In this document: in pieces, positions 17,691 to 25,997 of the stretch
Layout of the letters: each line of letters starts with the position of its first letter
How positions within the stretch are numbered: the first letter of the stretch is position 1
Origin: SZUA-309 sp965215995
GTDB lineage: Bacteria > Pseudomonadota > Gammaproteobacteria > Pseudomonadales > Azotimanducaceae
Length of the DNA stretch: 64,000 nt
Direction: 5' to 3'
Assembly: GCA_965215995.1 (NCBI GenBank)
Contig: OZ244128.1
Coordinates: 5,580,001 to 5,644,000, forward strand
Made by a program: the position numbers and the translations under genes
Notes under the pieces: model-generated
Told to the model about the DNA's origin: nothing
The model's input: the letters and a program-made list of their open reading frames with translations, nothing else
Database searches by the model: none

Positions 17691-17899
17691 TTGTCCACCG
17701 TTTTCGAATAGTGATCGTCTTCGGCGTTGTTGAGCCGTTCCCTGATGACCTTGACGAGAAGCACGCCGATTCCGACGATGGCCACCAGGCCGATCAGGCC
17801 AAACGGAAAAACCGCCACCATGCCGATGAACATGGCCACCAGATAGCAGACGGCTACCAGGCCAAGGCAGAGGTAACCAATCTTCTCGAAGCTATCCAT
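17687..17899 (-). CDS. Small two-helix membrane protein
   Basis: A 70-residue protein with two hydrophobic helices (about 7-30 and 32-51, rich in Val, Ile and Gly) and a charged C-terminal tail. The ATG follows a strong AGGAGGG site by 8 nt. It is the first gene of the YbjQ/TauD/dimethylformamidase-like operon and its stop overlaps the ybjQ-like start. Small membrane proteins often accompany YbjQ genes; the function is unknown. Confidence 0.75.
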   Translation of the reverse strand: MDSFEKIGYLCLGLVAVCYLVAMFIGMVAVFPFGLIGLVAIVGIGVLLVKVIRERLNNAEDDHYSKTVDK

Positions 17900-18048
17900 A
17901 CTAACGCCCTCCTATCTCTCTCCTGTTGGGCCATTCTCATCATCCGGGCAGGCGGATGTGGTTGCAACTTCGGGTCTCTGGGCACTGCAGAACAGCCTTG
18001 CAGCTGAAACGTCTACAATAGCTTTCGGCGCCACAGCGACACTCACAC

Positions 18049-19740
18049 ATGCTCACCCTCTTCAAAGCCCGCTCGATCATCACCATGAACCCCAGCCAAC
18101 CGCGGTCGGAAGCGGTGCTGGTGCGGGACGGCCGAGTTGTCGAAGTCGGCAACGTCGAGCAGATGGCTCCCTGGCTCAATGCGCATCCGCACCAGATAGA
18201 CGACCGCTTTGCTGACGCTGTCCTCACCCCCGGATTCATCGATCCACATCTGCACCCAACCATGGCGGCCATGATCCTGCCCATGTCCTTCATCACTGCC
18301 CTGCCCTGGCAACTCCCCTGGGAAAACGTGCCAGCGACTACGGACGCCGCTGGATTCGATGAGCGCCTGAAGCAACTGGATGCCGAGCAACCGCCCGGCG
18401 AACCGCTGATCGTCTGGGGCTACCACCAGCTCTGGCATGGCGCCATGTCCCGACAGCGAATCAACACTGTCAACCAGACCCGGCCGATCGTGGTCTGGCA
18501 CCGGTCTTTTCACGAGCTCTATCTGGGAGACGGCGCGCTCGACTGGCTTTCGATCGACGCGGCAGCGATCGGCAAGCGGCCACAGATCGATCTTCGCCGC
18601 GGCCACTTCTTCGAGAACGGACTTGGCTTTGCCATCAGCCGGTTGAACCCCTATCTCATGCACCCCGATCGCTACCGGCAGGGTCTCGAGCGTCTCCGGG
18701 ACGTGGTGCATCAGGGTGGCCACACCACCGTCGGCGACATGGCGGTCGGCATCTTCGATTTCGATATGGAGATGCAGACCACCCGCGAGGTGCTGGACCA
18801 GGACGGTGTGCCATTTCGCGTCGAGATGGTGCCCACCGCACTCAGCCTGCTGCGTCGTTTCCGGACCCATCCGGAAATTCTCTCCTTCGCGGAGACGCTG
18901 CCGGATGCAAACAGCCACCGGCTCCGCTTCGATAAACGGGTAAAGCTCTTTGCCGATGGCGCCTTTTTCTCTCAGCTGGCCCAGGTTGGTGAGCCAGGCT
19001 ACATCGACGGTCATCATGGCGAGTGGATGATGACGCCGGAAACCCTGGAGGAAGCTGCTCGTGTTTACTGGAATGCCGGATATCGCATCCACCTGCACGT
19101 GACCGGAGATCTTGGCCTGGAACTGGGCCTGGACGTTCTCGAGAAGCTGCAGTGGGAGCGACCGAGGTTCAATCATGGCTGGACGTTCGAGCACTTCGGC
19201 TTTTCCACGCCCGAGCAGGTGCAGAGAGTGGCAGCACTCGGCGCCAACGTCTCTGCCAACGTTTACTACCTGCACGAGCTGAGTCACATGTACGCCCAGG
19301 AAGGCATCGGCTACGAACGGGCCAGCCAGATGGCTCGGCTGAAATCTTGTTTCGATGCCGGTATCTGCACCGCTGTGCACTCGGATTTCACTATGGCACC
19401 TGCCCAGCCATTGAACAGCGCCTGGGTCGCCGCCAATCGGATCAACTGCGAAGGCGAAGTCATGTGTCTGGAGGAACGTCTGTCATCGGAGCAGGCGTTG
19501 GCAGCCATCACCATCAACGCGGCGAGAATTCTGGGCCGCGAGAGTGAGATCGGCAGCATCAGAGCCGGGAAAAAAGCGGACTTCACGGTGTTGGCCGAAG
19601 ACCCTCTTACGGTCTCTCCCGAGCGGATCAGGGACATTCCCATACTGGCCACCGTGTTCGAGGGCGAGGTGAATCCGGTGGCCGGTTCGGGCACCCGGTT
19701 GTCCGACGAGGCATTTGGCGGATCCCGGCAACTGTCGTAA
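18049..19740 (+). CDS. YtcJ-like amidohydrolase family protein
   Basis: A 563-residue metal-dependent hydrolase of the amidohydrolase-3/YtcJ group. It has the N-terminal beta domain, the metal motif HLH (67-69 in DPHLHP), DGAFFSQLA (residue about 304), an HVTGD His, and the closing motif GSIRAGKKADFTVLAEDPL. The substrate is unknown; relatives act on amides, imides or exocyclic amino groups. It is preceded by 150 nt without a gene. A further lipoprotein gene follows after 34 nt on the same strand. Confidence 0.88.
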   Translation: MLTLFKARSIITMNPSQPRSEAVLVRDGRVVEVGNVEQMAPWLNAHPHQIDDRFADAVLTPGFIDPHLHPTMAAMILPMSFITALPWQLPWENVPATTDAAGFDERLKQLDAEQPPGEPLIVWGYHQLWHGAMSRQRINTVNQTRPIVVWHRSFHELYLGDGALDWLSIDAAAIGKRPQIDLRRGHFFENGLGFAISRLNPYLMHPDRYRQGLERLRDVVHQGGHTTVGDMAVGIFDFDMEMQTTREVLDQDGVPFRVEMVPTALSLLRRFRTHPEILSFAETLPDANSHRLRFDKRVKLFADGAFFSQLAQVGEPGYIDGHHGEWMMTPETLEEAARVYWNAGYRIHLHVTGDLGLELGLDVLEKLQWERPRFNHGWTFEHFGFSTPEQVQRVAALGANVSANVYYLHELSHMYAQEGIGYERASQMARLKSCFDAGICTAVHSDFTMAPAQPLNSAWVAANRINCEGEVMCLEERLSSEQALAAITINAARILGRESEIGSIRAGKKADFTVLAEDPLTVSPERIRDIPILATVFEGEVNPVAGSGTRLSDEAFGGSRQLS

Positions 19741-19774
19741 CGTTACCTGTCGATACCGGTTTTCGGGGGTTCAG

Positions 19775-21853
19775 ATGGACGGTTTCAGACGCCGCCTGTT
19801 GTGGCTGGGCAAGTTCCTGCCACTCCTGCTGCTGACAGCCTGTGGCGGTGACGGCGGGGATGACGACCGACCCAGCAGCAACGCCAACCTGACATCGCTC
19901 CTGGTGGAAAACGCCCTGCTCGATCCCGCCTTCGCCAGTGCCACGACCAGCTATGACGCCAGCGTATCCGGCGGCACGATGGAGACCCGCGTCACCGCCT
20001 TCACAACTGACCGCAGAGCTCGACTGACCATCAACGGCGACGACGTTGCCTCGGGCGTTGCCAGCGACCCAATCGCACTCGTCGTCGGTGATACCGATGT
20101 GGATGTGGTGGTCACCGCCGAGGATGGCACACGGAAAACCTACTCGGTCCTGATCAACCGTCCCGTTCCCAGTTCCAATGCGCAGCTCACGAGCCTCGGG
20201 CTCAGCGCCGGCCCGCTTCTGCAACCGTTCGATTCGAATCTGCAGGACTACGATGCCGACTTCGGCTTCCTGGCCAGCACGACCCGAGTGCTGGCAATCC
20301 CCGCCGATCCACTGGCAGACAGTCTCCGCGTGAACGGTGAGCTCAGCGAGTTCGGTATGCCAAGCGGTCTGATTTCGCTGGCCGTCGGCATCGATGCCAG
20401 CACAGTAACGGCAGAAGTAACCGCTGAGGATGACGTCACTGCCCTGACTTACCAGGTGAACGTCAGCCGTGCCGAGTTCAATACCCTCGATCAGATCGCC
20501 TACATCAAGGCCACCAACACGGATGCGGGCGATGCCTTTGGCACCAGCCTTGCGCTCAGACAAGACAGGCTCCTCGCCGGTGCCCCGGACGAGCAGAGCC
20601 TCGCCACCGGCGTCGACGGTGACCAGTCAGACAATAGCGGCAACGCCGTGGGTGCCGCCTACCTCTACCAACGCTCTGGTGGCGCATGGAGTCCCATTCA
20701 CTACCTGAAAGCGGCCAACCCCGATAACGGCGACCGGTTCGGCACCAGCGCTGCCAGCGGCAGAGATCTGCTGGCCATCGGTGCGCCGGAGGAGCAAAGT
20801 CGGACAGGTGACCTCGCCGATAACAGCGGCAACGCGGTGGGCGCCGTCTACCTGTTTGATCCGGACCTGGCCGGCTCGGCAGAACAGATCGGGTACCTGA
20901 AGGCTGATAACCCCGATGATCAGGATCGCTTCGGCAGCGCCATCGCCCTGGCGGATGGCCGGGTGCTGATCGGTGCTCCGTTTGAAGACAGCAACGCGAC
21001 CGGCGTCAACGGCAACGGCGGCGACAACAGCCTGAACAACGCCGGGGCGGCCTACCTCTTCGAAGCAGATGCCACCGGCAATTACGTTCAGACGGCCTAT
21101 CTGAAGGCTTCAAACCCGGCCAGCGGCACAGATAACCAGTTCGGCAATGCGCTGGCGCTGTCCGGCAATACCGTCGCCATCGCTGCCTGGCAGGAAAGCG
21201 GTGGCTCACCCGGTATCAACGGGGATGAGAACGACACCAGTGCCACCAACGCCGGTGCCGTCTACCTGTTCGATTCCGCCGATGGGTCTACCTGGCAGCA
21301 GGCTGCTTACGTGAAGGCTTCAAACCCGGGGCCGGATCACAACTTCGGCGCTTCAGTGGCCATAGACGGTGACCGCCTCGCGATAGGTGCGCCCGGCGAA
21401 CCCACGGGCCAACCGGGATCGGGTGCCGTGTATCTGTTCTCCCGGGACAGTAACGGTGTCTGGACCGAGGAAGCGTTCCTGAAAGCGGACGTAGTGGGCC
21501 TGAACGACGGCTTCGGTAGCCAGGTTGTCCTGGTGGGTGATCTGCTCGGTGTTGGCGCGCCCGGGGAGCGATCGGACGCAACGGGGATAAACGGCAGCGA
21601 CAGCAACGAAAACGCCGTGGATTCCGGCGCCACCTACCTTTTCCAGCGGGACGCTTCCGGCAGTTGGAACCAGATCGCTTATCTCAAGGCCTCGAACACC
21701 GATCCTGGCGACGCTTTCGGCAGCGCCCTGGCAATCGACGGCGACACACTCGTTGTCGCTTCACCCGCCGAGCAATCCTCCGCCACCGGCGTTGACGGGG
21801 ACGAGAGCGACAACACGTTGAATCGCGCGGGCGCCTTATACCTCTTCCGTTGA
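19775..21853 (+). CDS. FG-GAP repeat lipoprotein, seven-bladed propeller
   Basis: A 692-residue outer lipoprotein. The ATG at 19775 gives a lipobox LLTAC (lipidated Cys about residue 23). Two cadherin-like beta-sandwich units follow (residues about 35-130 and 130-230, each starting S-x-A-x-LTSL). Then come seven repeats of about 55-65 residues with the FG core: DAFGTS, DRFGTS, DRFGSA, NQFGNA, HNFGAS, DGFGSQ, DAFGSA. Each repeat continues with GAP, a D-rich loop (GVDGDQSDN type) and YLF/YLY. Seven such repeats are expected to close one beta-propeller, as in integrin alpha subunits, with Ca2+ in the acidic loops. A role in adhesion or polymer binding is inferred. Confidence 0.87.
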   Translation: MDGFRRRLLWLGKFLPLLLLTACGGDGGDDDRPSSNANLTSLLVENALLDPAFASATTSYDASVSGGTMETRVTAFTTDRRARLTINGDDVASGVASDPIALVVGDTDVDVVVTAEDGTRKTYSVLINRPVPSSNAQLTSLGLSAGPLLQPFDSNLQDYDADFGFLASTTRVLAIPADPLADSLRVNGELSEFGMPSGLISLAVGIDASTVTAEVTAEDDVTALTYQVNVSRAEFNTLDQIAYIKATNTDAGDAFGTSLALRQDRLLAGAPDEQSLATGVDGDQSDNSGNAVGAAYLYQRSGGAWSPIHYLKAANPDNGDRFGTSAASGRDLLAIGAPEEQSRTGDLADNSGNAVGAVYLFDPDLAGSAEQIGYLKADNPDDQDRFGSAIALADGRVLIGAPFEDSNATGVNGNGGDNSLNNAGAAYLFEADATGNYVQTAYLKASNPASGTDNQFGNALALSGNTVAIAAWQESGGSPGINGDENDTSATNAGAVYLFDSADGSTWQQAAYVKASNPGPDHNFGASVAIDGDRLAIGAPGEPTGQPGSGAVYLFSRDSNGVWTEEAFLKADVVGLNDGFGSQVVLVGDLLGVGAPGERSDATGINGSDSNENAVDSGATYLFQRDASGSWNQIAYLKASNTDPGDAFGSALAIDGDTLVVASPAEQSSATGVDGDESDNTLNRAGALYLFR

Positions 21854-21877
21854 CAAACTGGGGATAGAACCAAACCT

Positions 21878-22882
21878 ATGTCTATAGAAAACCGAAGTAT
21901 CGTGCTTGCGCGTCGTCCCTCGGGTGCCCCGGTGGAGGAAGATTTTGCGCTGGTGACCGAGCCACTGACGGCGCCGGAAGACGGCCAGTTGCTGCTGAAG
22001 AATCATTACGTCTCCCTTGATGCAGGATTCCGCAACTGGATGGACGAGGGCAGCGGCGACGAGGTGCTCCCGGCCATGGCACTTGGCGCGCCGGTCATGG
22101 GCCTGGTGCTGGGTGAGGTAGTGGAATCCCGGCATCCCGAGTACCGCACCGGCACCTGGTTGATGGCCCGCCTCGCCTGGCAGGAGTACAGCATCACCGA
22201 TGCCTCGGATTTCCTCATCCGTCTGCCGGAGCCTTTGGAAGCCGAACCTGCTGCCTATCTCGGTGTTCTGGGCGACACCGGACTATCCGCCTACTTCGGC
22301 CTTCGCGACATCGGCCAGCCACGGGCCGGTGAGACGGTGCTGGTGAGTGCGGCTGCAGGTGCCGTGGGTTCTGTTGCCGGGCAGATCGCCCGCATCATGG
22401 GTGCCCGAGCCGTCGGCATCACCAGCGGCGAGGAGAAGTCGAGAAAACTCATCAGTGAGCTCGGCTACGACAGCGCCGTTGACCGGCAGGGTGATCTGAC
22501 CAGCCAGCTGACTTCTGCTTGCCCGGATGGCGTCGACGTCTACTTCGACAATGTGGGCGGCCCGCTGCTCGAGGTCGTGATCGAACAGCTGAACGAGGGC
22601 GGTCGAATCGTGCTCTGCGGTGCGGTTGCCAGTTACGGCAACGAGCAGCCCGGGCCACGCAATCTGTTTCAGCTGGTTACCAAGCAGGCACGCATGCAGG
22701 GGTTTCTGACCCACACCCGCGCCGATGAATACCCACAGGCACGGGCCCACCTCGCCCGCTGGCTCAGGGAAGGAAAACTGGCAGCACCCGAACACCGACT
22801 CGAGGGCATCGAGTCGGTGGCTCAGGCGTTCAGCGACCTGTTTGCCGGTCGGAATTTCGGCAAGACGATTGTCGCGCTCTAG
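21878..22882 (+). CDS. NADP-dependent oxidoreductase, MDR/CurA-like
   Basis: A 334-residue zinc-free medium-chain dehydrogenase/reductase of the leukotriene B4 dehydrogenase, YncB/CurA type. It starts with the usual RxxGxP (ARRPSGAP), has GDTGLSAYFGL, the nucleotide motif AAAGAVGSVAGQIA, VDVYFDNVGG and QARMQGFL near the C-terminus. These enzymes reduce the C=C bond of enones. It is convergent with the selenoprotein operon; an 8-bp hairpin lies between them. Confidence 0.92.
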   Translation: MSIENRSIVLARRPSGAPVEEDFALVTEPLTAPEDGQLLLKNHYVSLDAGFRNWMDEGSGDEVLPAMALGAPVMGLVLGEVVESRHPEYRTGTWLMARLAWQEYSITDASDFLIRLPEPLEAEPAAYLGVLGDTGLSAYFGLRDIGQPRAGETVLVSAAAGAVGSVAGQIARIMGARAVGITSGEEKSRKLISELGYDSAVDRQGDLTSQLTSACPDGVDVYFDNVGGPLLEVVIEQLNEGGRIVLCGAVASYGNEQPGPRNLFQLVTKQARMQGFLTHTRADEYPQARAHLARWLREGKLAAPEHRLEGIESVAQAFSDLFAGRNFGKTIVAL

Positions 22883-22891
22883 GCGGGCGGG

Positions 22892-22914
22892 CTCGGGCTC
22901 TGCTCAAGCCCGAG
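22892..22914. terminator. Putative hairpin terminator between convergent genes
   Basis: An 8-bp perfect inverted repeat (CTCGGGCT / AGCCCGAG, 7-nt loop) just after the oxidoreductase stop codon and 34 nt past the stop of the selenoprotein gene. It has no T-tract, so its use as a terminator is inferred from position. Confidence 0.5.
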
Positions 22915-22947
22915 TCCGGCTCTGAAAAAGCGCGCCTGCGCTGATGG

Positions 22948-23463
22948 TCAGGTCAGCGCGGCAATCACCTGGTCAATAACCGCGTCTGCTTTAGCGCGCA
23001 TTTCGTCGTCGGTAGCATCCTGAATCGGGTGCGCCACGAACACGCACTCCGCATCGGAGAGCCCCAGAGCATCTGCCTGAGTCTGTGCCGCATCCTTGAA
23101 TTCCGTCGATGCCAGCGATACCGCCGGTTTCCCCTGAATCTCGAACCATACCGTGTCATGCAAACTGCACGTGGTACAGGAGCCTCAATCAGCCAGGGCT
23201 TCGATCAGAAAGTCGTTGTTCTCGAATATCTCAGTCCGCAGCGCGTCCGGCGCCGGCTTGGTGAAGGTCGGTTTCGCGTAGCGCTGAATCCGGATGCCAG
23301 GCAGCCGCTCGGATAGCAACGCCTCCAACCGATCGAGCAGCACATTGCCGCGCGGCTTCGAGATATCCAGGAGCGCCACATTGCCGCTGATCTCTCCCGA
23401 TCTGGGCGAAAGCTGCCGTTCTACGGGCACCCGTTCGTCCGTTGGGTCCAATATGGTGGTCAT
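22948..23463 (-). CDS. UGSC family selenoprotein (in-frame TGA read as selenocysteine)
   Basis: The two adjacent frames 23463-23185 and 23184-22948 are one gene: the TGA at 23187-23185 is followed in the same frame by GGC TCC TGT. It reads ALAD-U-G-S-C-TTCS, the diagnostic U-G-S-C motif of a known bacterial selenoprotein family. The product has 171 residues with Sec at 93. The N-terminal half (ILDPTD, LSPR, VALLDISKPRG, KP...PAP) and the C-terminal half (VWFEIQGKPAV, ALGL, VFVAHPIQ) both belong to this family. A SECIS-like hairpin follows the TGA. The ATG at 23463 follows AGGAGG and overlaps the stop codon of the thioredoxin-fused partner. A redox or selenol-based role is inferred; the reaction is unknown. 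Standard annotation would split it into two hypothetical genes. Confidence 0.9.
23157..23171 (-). promoter_or_regulatory. Putative bacterial SECIS element of the UGSC gene
   Basis: On the minus strand, CGTGCA pairs with TGCATG (six pairs, one G-U) around a GTT loop. The loop lies 20-22 nt after the UGA, within the 16-37 nt usual for bacterial SECIS elements, and contains the G expected for SelB binding. It lies inside the coding sequence, as in bacteria. Confidence 0.6.
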
Positions 23464-25043
23464 CACACCTCCTCTATTTTCTTCGACACCGAGATGGAGC
23501 CGATCTCGCCGGTTGCCCAGCCATGAAACGCGCCGGAAAACTTACCGGCATCGGAGCCGGCCACCACCATGTGGATGTCGTCCGGCGTTTTGAACTTCGG
23601 CAGCACCCGTGCCCTGGCATCCTCATCCATGGCCTCGAAAGCTGCCCGCTTGAATCCGACGGCGGAGATTTCGTTTTCCACGAGATCTTCCAGAGGCCGT
23701 GCAGTGACCTCCTGAATTCTTGCCCGCACGTCCGCCTTGCTGTAACCATCCCGAGTCAACGTGTCCACGTGCTCCGGGCAGACGACCAGCAGCACCTCGG
23801 TCGCAAAGTGAGCCTTAGGGTGAAAGGCAGCCTCCAGCGACAGGCCGAAGCTGCCAGCGAGCTGACTCGCCTTGCGGGAATCCTGATCGACAATCAGCGT
23901 TGGCCCGCTGGTCATGGTGAAAAGCGTCACCACGGAATCTTCCGCATCGAATCCCCGCTCGACATGCAGCGGTTCCCAGGGATTACGTTCTTCGTGCTCG
24001 GCAAAGCACATGGTGAACTTCATCGGGTTGCCGAGCGTGGAACGCTCGGTACCGCCCGGCCGCGCACCACCGATATTGCGCACGGCCAGTCGCACCGCAC
24101 GGCCGATGGTGGCATTGGCCCGATTCCCCTGCCCCAACGCGCCGAGCTTCATGTTCATGCCGATCCGCTCCCTGATCGGCCCGTTCACCACCATCACCGG
24201 ACTGGCCCCCATGGTCGTCGCCATCACCCCGTGGATGTTGTATTCCTCGGTGAGCAGGGCCTCTATCGCGGCCAAAATCACCGGCAGGTATTCCGGTCGG
24301 CAGCCCGCCATCACTGCATTGATGGCCGCTTTCTCCACCGTCACATCGCCCATGTTCGGCGGCATCACACCCAGCACCTCCTGCGCATCCCGGCTGGTGC
24401 CGGACAACATTCGCATGACCCGCTCGGGTGTGGGCGGCACCAGTGGCAGACCGTCTGAGAAGCCCTGGTCGAACATGAACTCGAACTCGTCATCCGCCGC
24501 GGCGATTTCGATTTTCCGTGCCCGCAGAGGCGAGTTTTCCGATTCTGCGCGCAAACGATCGGCAATCAGCGGGTCGACGGACAGCGAGCCGCAACCGGGC
24601 CGCCACTCGGGAAGTTGATTCCAGTCGAGATCCAGCGAGGCACCTTCCGTCAGCAGACCGGCCAGCGCCTGCCACTCCTCCCGCACGAATCCAACCAGTC
24701 CCTGACTCAGCGTCCCCTCTCCGTCTGCGAGAAACAGGCTCGGCACGGTGTCGATGTCGTAGGCGAAAGACACTTTCAGGCTGGCATCGTCGAGAATGGG
24801 AAAGCTCGGCGAGAAAGTCTGCTCGAGCGCCCGATTGCCTTCAGAGGTCTGGCCCGCGACGAAAAAATCGAACCGCTCGCCTGCAGCCCGATGCAGCGCA
24901 TCGAGCACCGGCATGACGAGGTGACAGGTGGGGCAATCGTCTTTGACGAAGCAGACGATGGCAGGCCGACCGGATGGAAAGCTCTGCTCCCCGCCTTCCA
25001 TATCGGTCAGCAAAAAGGCCGGTAATGCCTCACCTGTCTGCAT
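23463..25043 (-). CDS. Thioredoxin-fused partner protein of the UGSC selenoprotein
   Basis: A 526-residue two-part protein. Residues 1 to about 150 form a thioredoxin/AhpC-like fold with the redox pair CPTC (37-40) and cis-Pro region DTVPSLFLAD. The remaining 370 residues are a separate domain (FSDGLPLVPPTPERV, then NAVMAGCRPEYLPV, GAARPGGTERSTLGNP-like segments) that I know only as a neighbour of UGSC proteins and cannot name by reaction. The stop codon overlaps the ATG of the selenoprotein gene (TGATG). The thioredoxin pair suggests that it reduces or recharges the selenoprotein or its substrate. It is divergent from a TauD-led operon. Confidence 0.75.
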   Translation of the reverse strand: MQTGEALPAFLLTDMEGGEQSFPSGRPAIVCFVKDDCPTCHLVMPVLDALHRAAGERFDFFVAGQTSEGNRALEQTFSPSFPILDDASLKVSFAYDIDTVPSLFLADGEGTLSQGLVGFVREEWQALAGLLTEGASLDLDWNQLPEWRPGCGSLSVDPLIADRLRAESENSPLRARKIEIAAADDEFEFMFDQGFSDGLPLVPPTPERVMRMLSGTSRDAQEVLGVMPPNMGDVTVEKAAINAVMAGCRPEYLPVILAAIEALLTEEYNIHGVMATTMGASPVMVVNGPIRERIGMNMKLGALGQGNRANATIGRAVRLAVRNIGGARPGGTERSTLGNPMKFTMCFAEHEERNPWEPLHVERGFDAEDSVVTLFTMTSGPTLIVDQDSRKASQLAGSFGLSLEAAFHPKAHFATEVLLVVCPEHVDTLTRDGYSKADVRARIQEVTARPLEDLVENEISAVGFKRAAFEAMDEDARARVLPKFKTPDDIHMVVAGSDAGKFSGAFHGWATGEIGSISVSKKIEEV

Positions 25044-25147
25044 ATTTACCTCCTCTCTCCCTCCTCCGCCTGTTGCCCTGGTAGGTCAATACCCTGGTAT
25101 CTTAGGGCCACCAACCAGAAACGATCACCGTACCAGAGGAAAGAGCC

Positions 25148-25993
25148 ATGAGCGAGGCAACCGCTAGCGACATTCTGGATATCAGCACCCTCACACCACA
25201 CATCGGCGCGGAAATTCGGGGAATCGACCTCAGCCAGCCACTGGGCAACGACGAGTTCAGCGCAATCTATCAGGCCTGGCTGGACTGGAAGGTGCTCGTA
25301 TTCCGCGATCAGCACCTGGACCGGGAACAGCACAAGGCCCTCGGCCGCCGCTTCGGCAGCCTGCACGTGCATCCCATGCAGCACAGCTACGGCGGAGACC
25401 CGGAGATACTGACGGTGAAGACCACGGCCAAGTCTGCCTACACCGCCGGTGACGGCTGGCACACGGACGTCACCTGTGACGAGATCCCGCCCCTGGGTTC
25501 CATGCTCTACGTCACCGAGACACCGGAGGTCGGCGGCGGCGACACCCTGTATGCAGACATGTATCTGGCCTACGACATGCTTTCAGACACCATGAAAGAC
25601 ATGCTGGAAGGGCTGACGGCCATTCACGACGGGGCCCGTCCTTACCTCGGCAGCTACAAGGTCCCGCCGCCTGAAGCCGAGGCCTATCCGAAGCACGAGC
25701 ACCCGGTTGTGGTCACTCATCCGGAGACGGGCAAGAAGCTCCTGTACGTGAATTCCGGTTTCACCACCCGGATCAAAGGCATGGCACCCTGGGAGAGCGA
25801 GATGCTGCTCAACGGCCTGACCAACTTCATCGCCACTACGCCCAAACTCACCTGCCGTGTGCAGTGGAAACCGAATACGCTGGTGTTCTGGGACAACCGC
25901 TGTACTCAGCACCACGCGGTGTGGGACTACTATCCGCACAGCCGTTACGGCGAGCGGGTCTCTATCGTCGGCACGGAACGACCGGCAGCCTGA
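25148..25993 (+). CDS. TauD/TfdA-family 2-oxoglutarate dioxygenase
   Basis: A 281-residue Fe(II)/2-oxoglutarate oxygenase. The HxD motif lies in WHTDVTCDE (His105, Asp107), the distal His in CTQHHAVWDYY (about 257), and the 2-oxoglutarate Arg near YGERVSIVG. The Y-P-HSRYGER ending resembles TfdA and taurine dioxygenase. It is the first gene of a plus-strand operon with an S58 peptidase, an M20 hydrolase and an SDR. It is clearly different from the TauD-like protein at 16486-17352, so it is not a recent duplicate. Confidence 0.9.
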   Translation: MSEATASDILDISTLTPHIGAEIRGIDLSQPLGNDEFSAIYQAWLDWKVLVFRDQHLDREQHKALGRRFGSLHVHPMQHSYGGDPEILTVKTTAKSAYTAGDGWHTDVTCDEIPPLGSMLYVTETPEVGGGDTLYADMYLAYDMLSDTMKDMLEGLTAIHDGARPYLGSYKVPPPEAEAYPKHEHPVVVTHPETGKKLLYVNSGFTTRIKGMAPWESEMLLNGLTNFIATTPKLTCRVQWKPNTLVFWDNRCTQHHAVWDYYPHSRYGERVSIVGTERPAA

Positions 25994-25997
25994 CCGG

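Noticed and set aside
18043..19380. A 445-codon minus-strand frame opposite the YtcJ-like gene.
   Set aside because: It is an antisense shadow of a GC-rich gene; the plus-strand product has clear amidohydrolase motifs.
22948..23163. A 71-codon minus-strand frame that looks like a separate small gene (begins at an internal TTG).
   Set aside because: It is in frame with, and directly continues, the preceding frame across the TGA; together they form the UGSC selenoprotein.
23442..24618. Plus-strand frames opposite the thioredoxin-fused gene.
   Set aside because: The minus strand has the CPTC thioredoxin domain; these are shadows.
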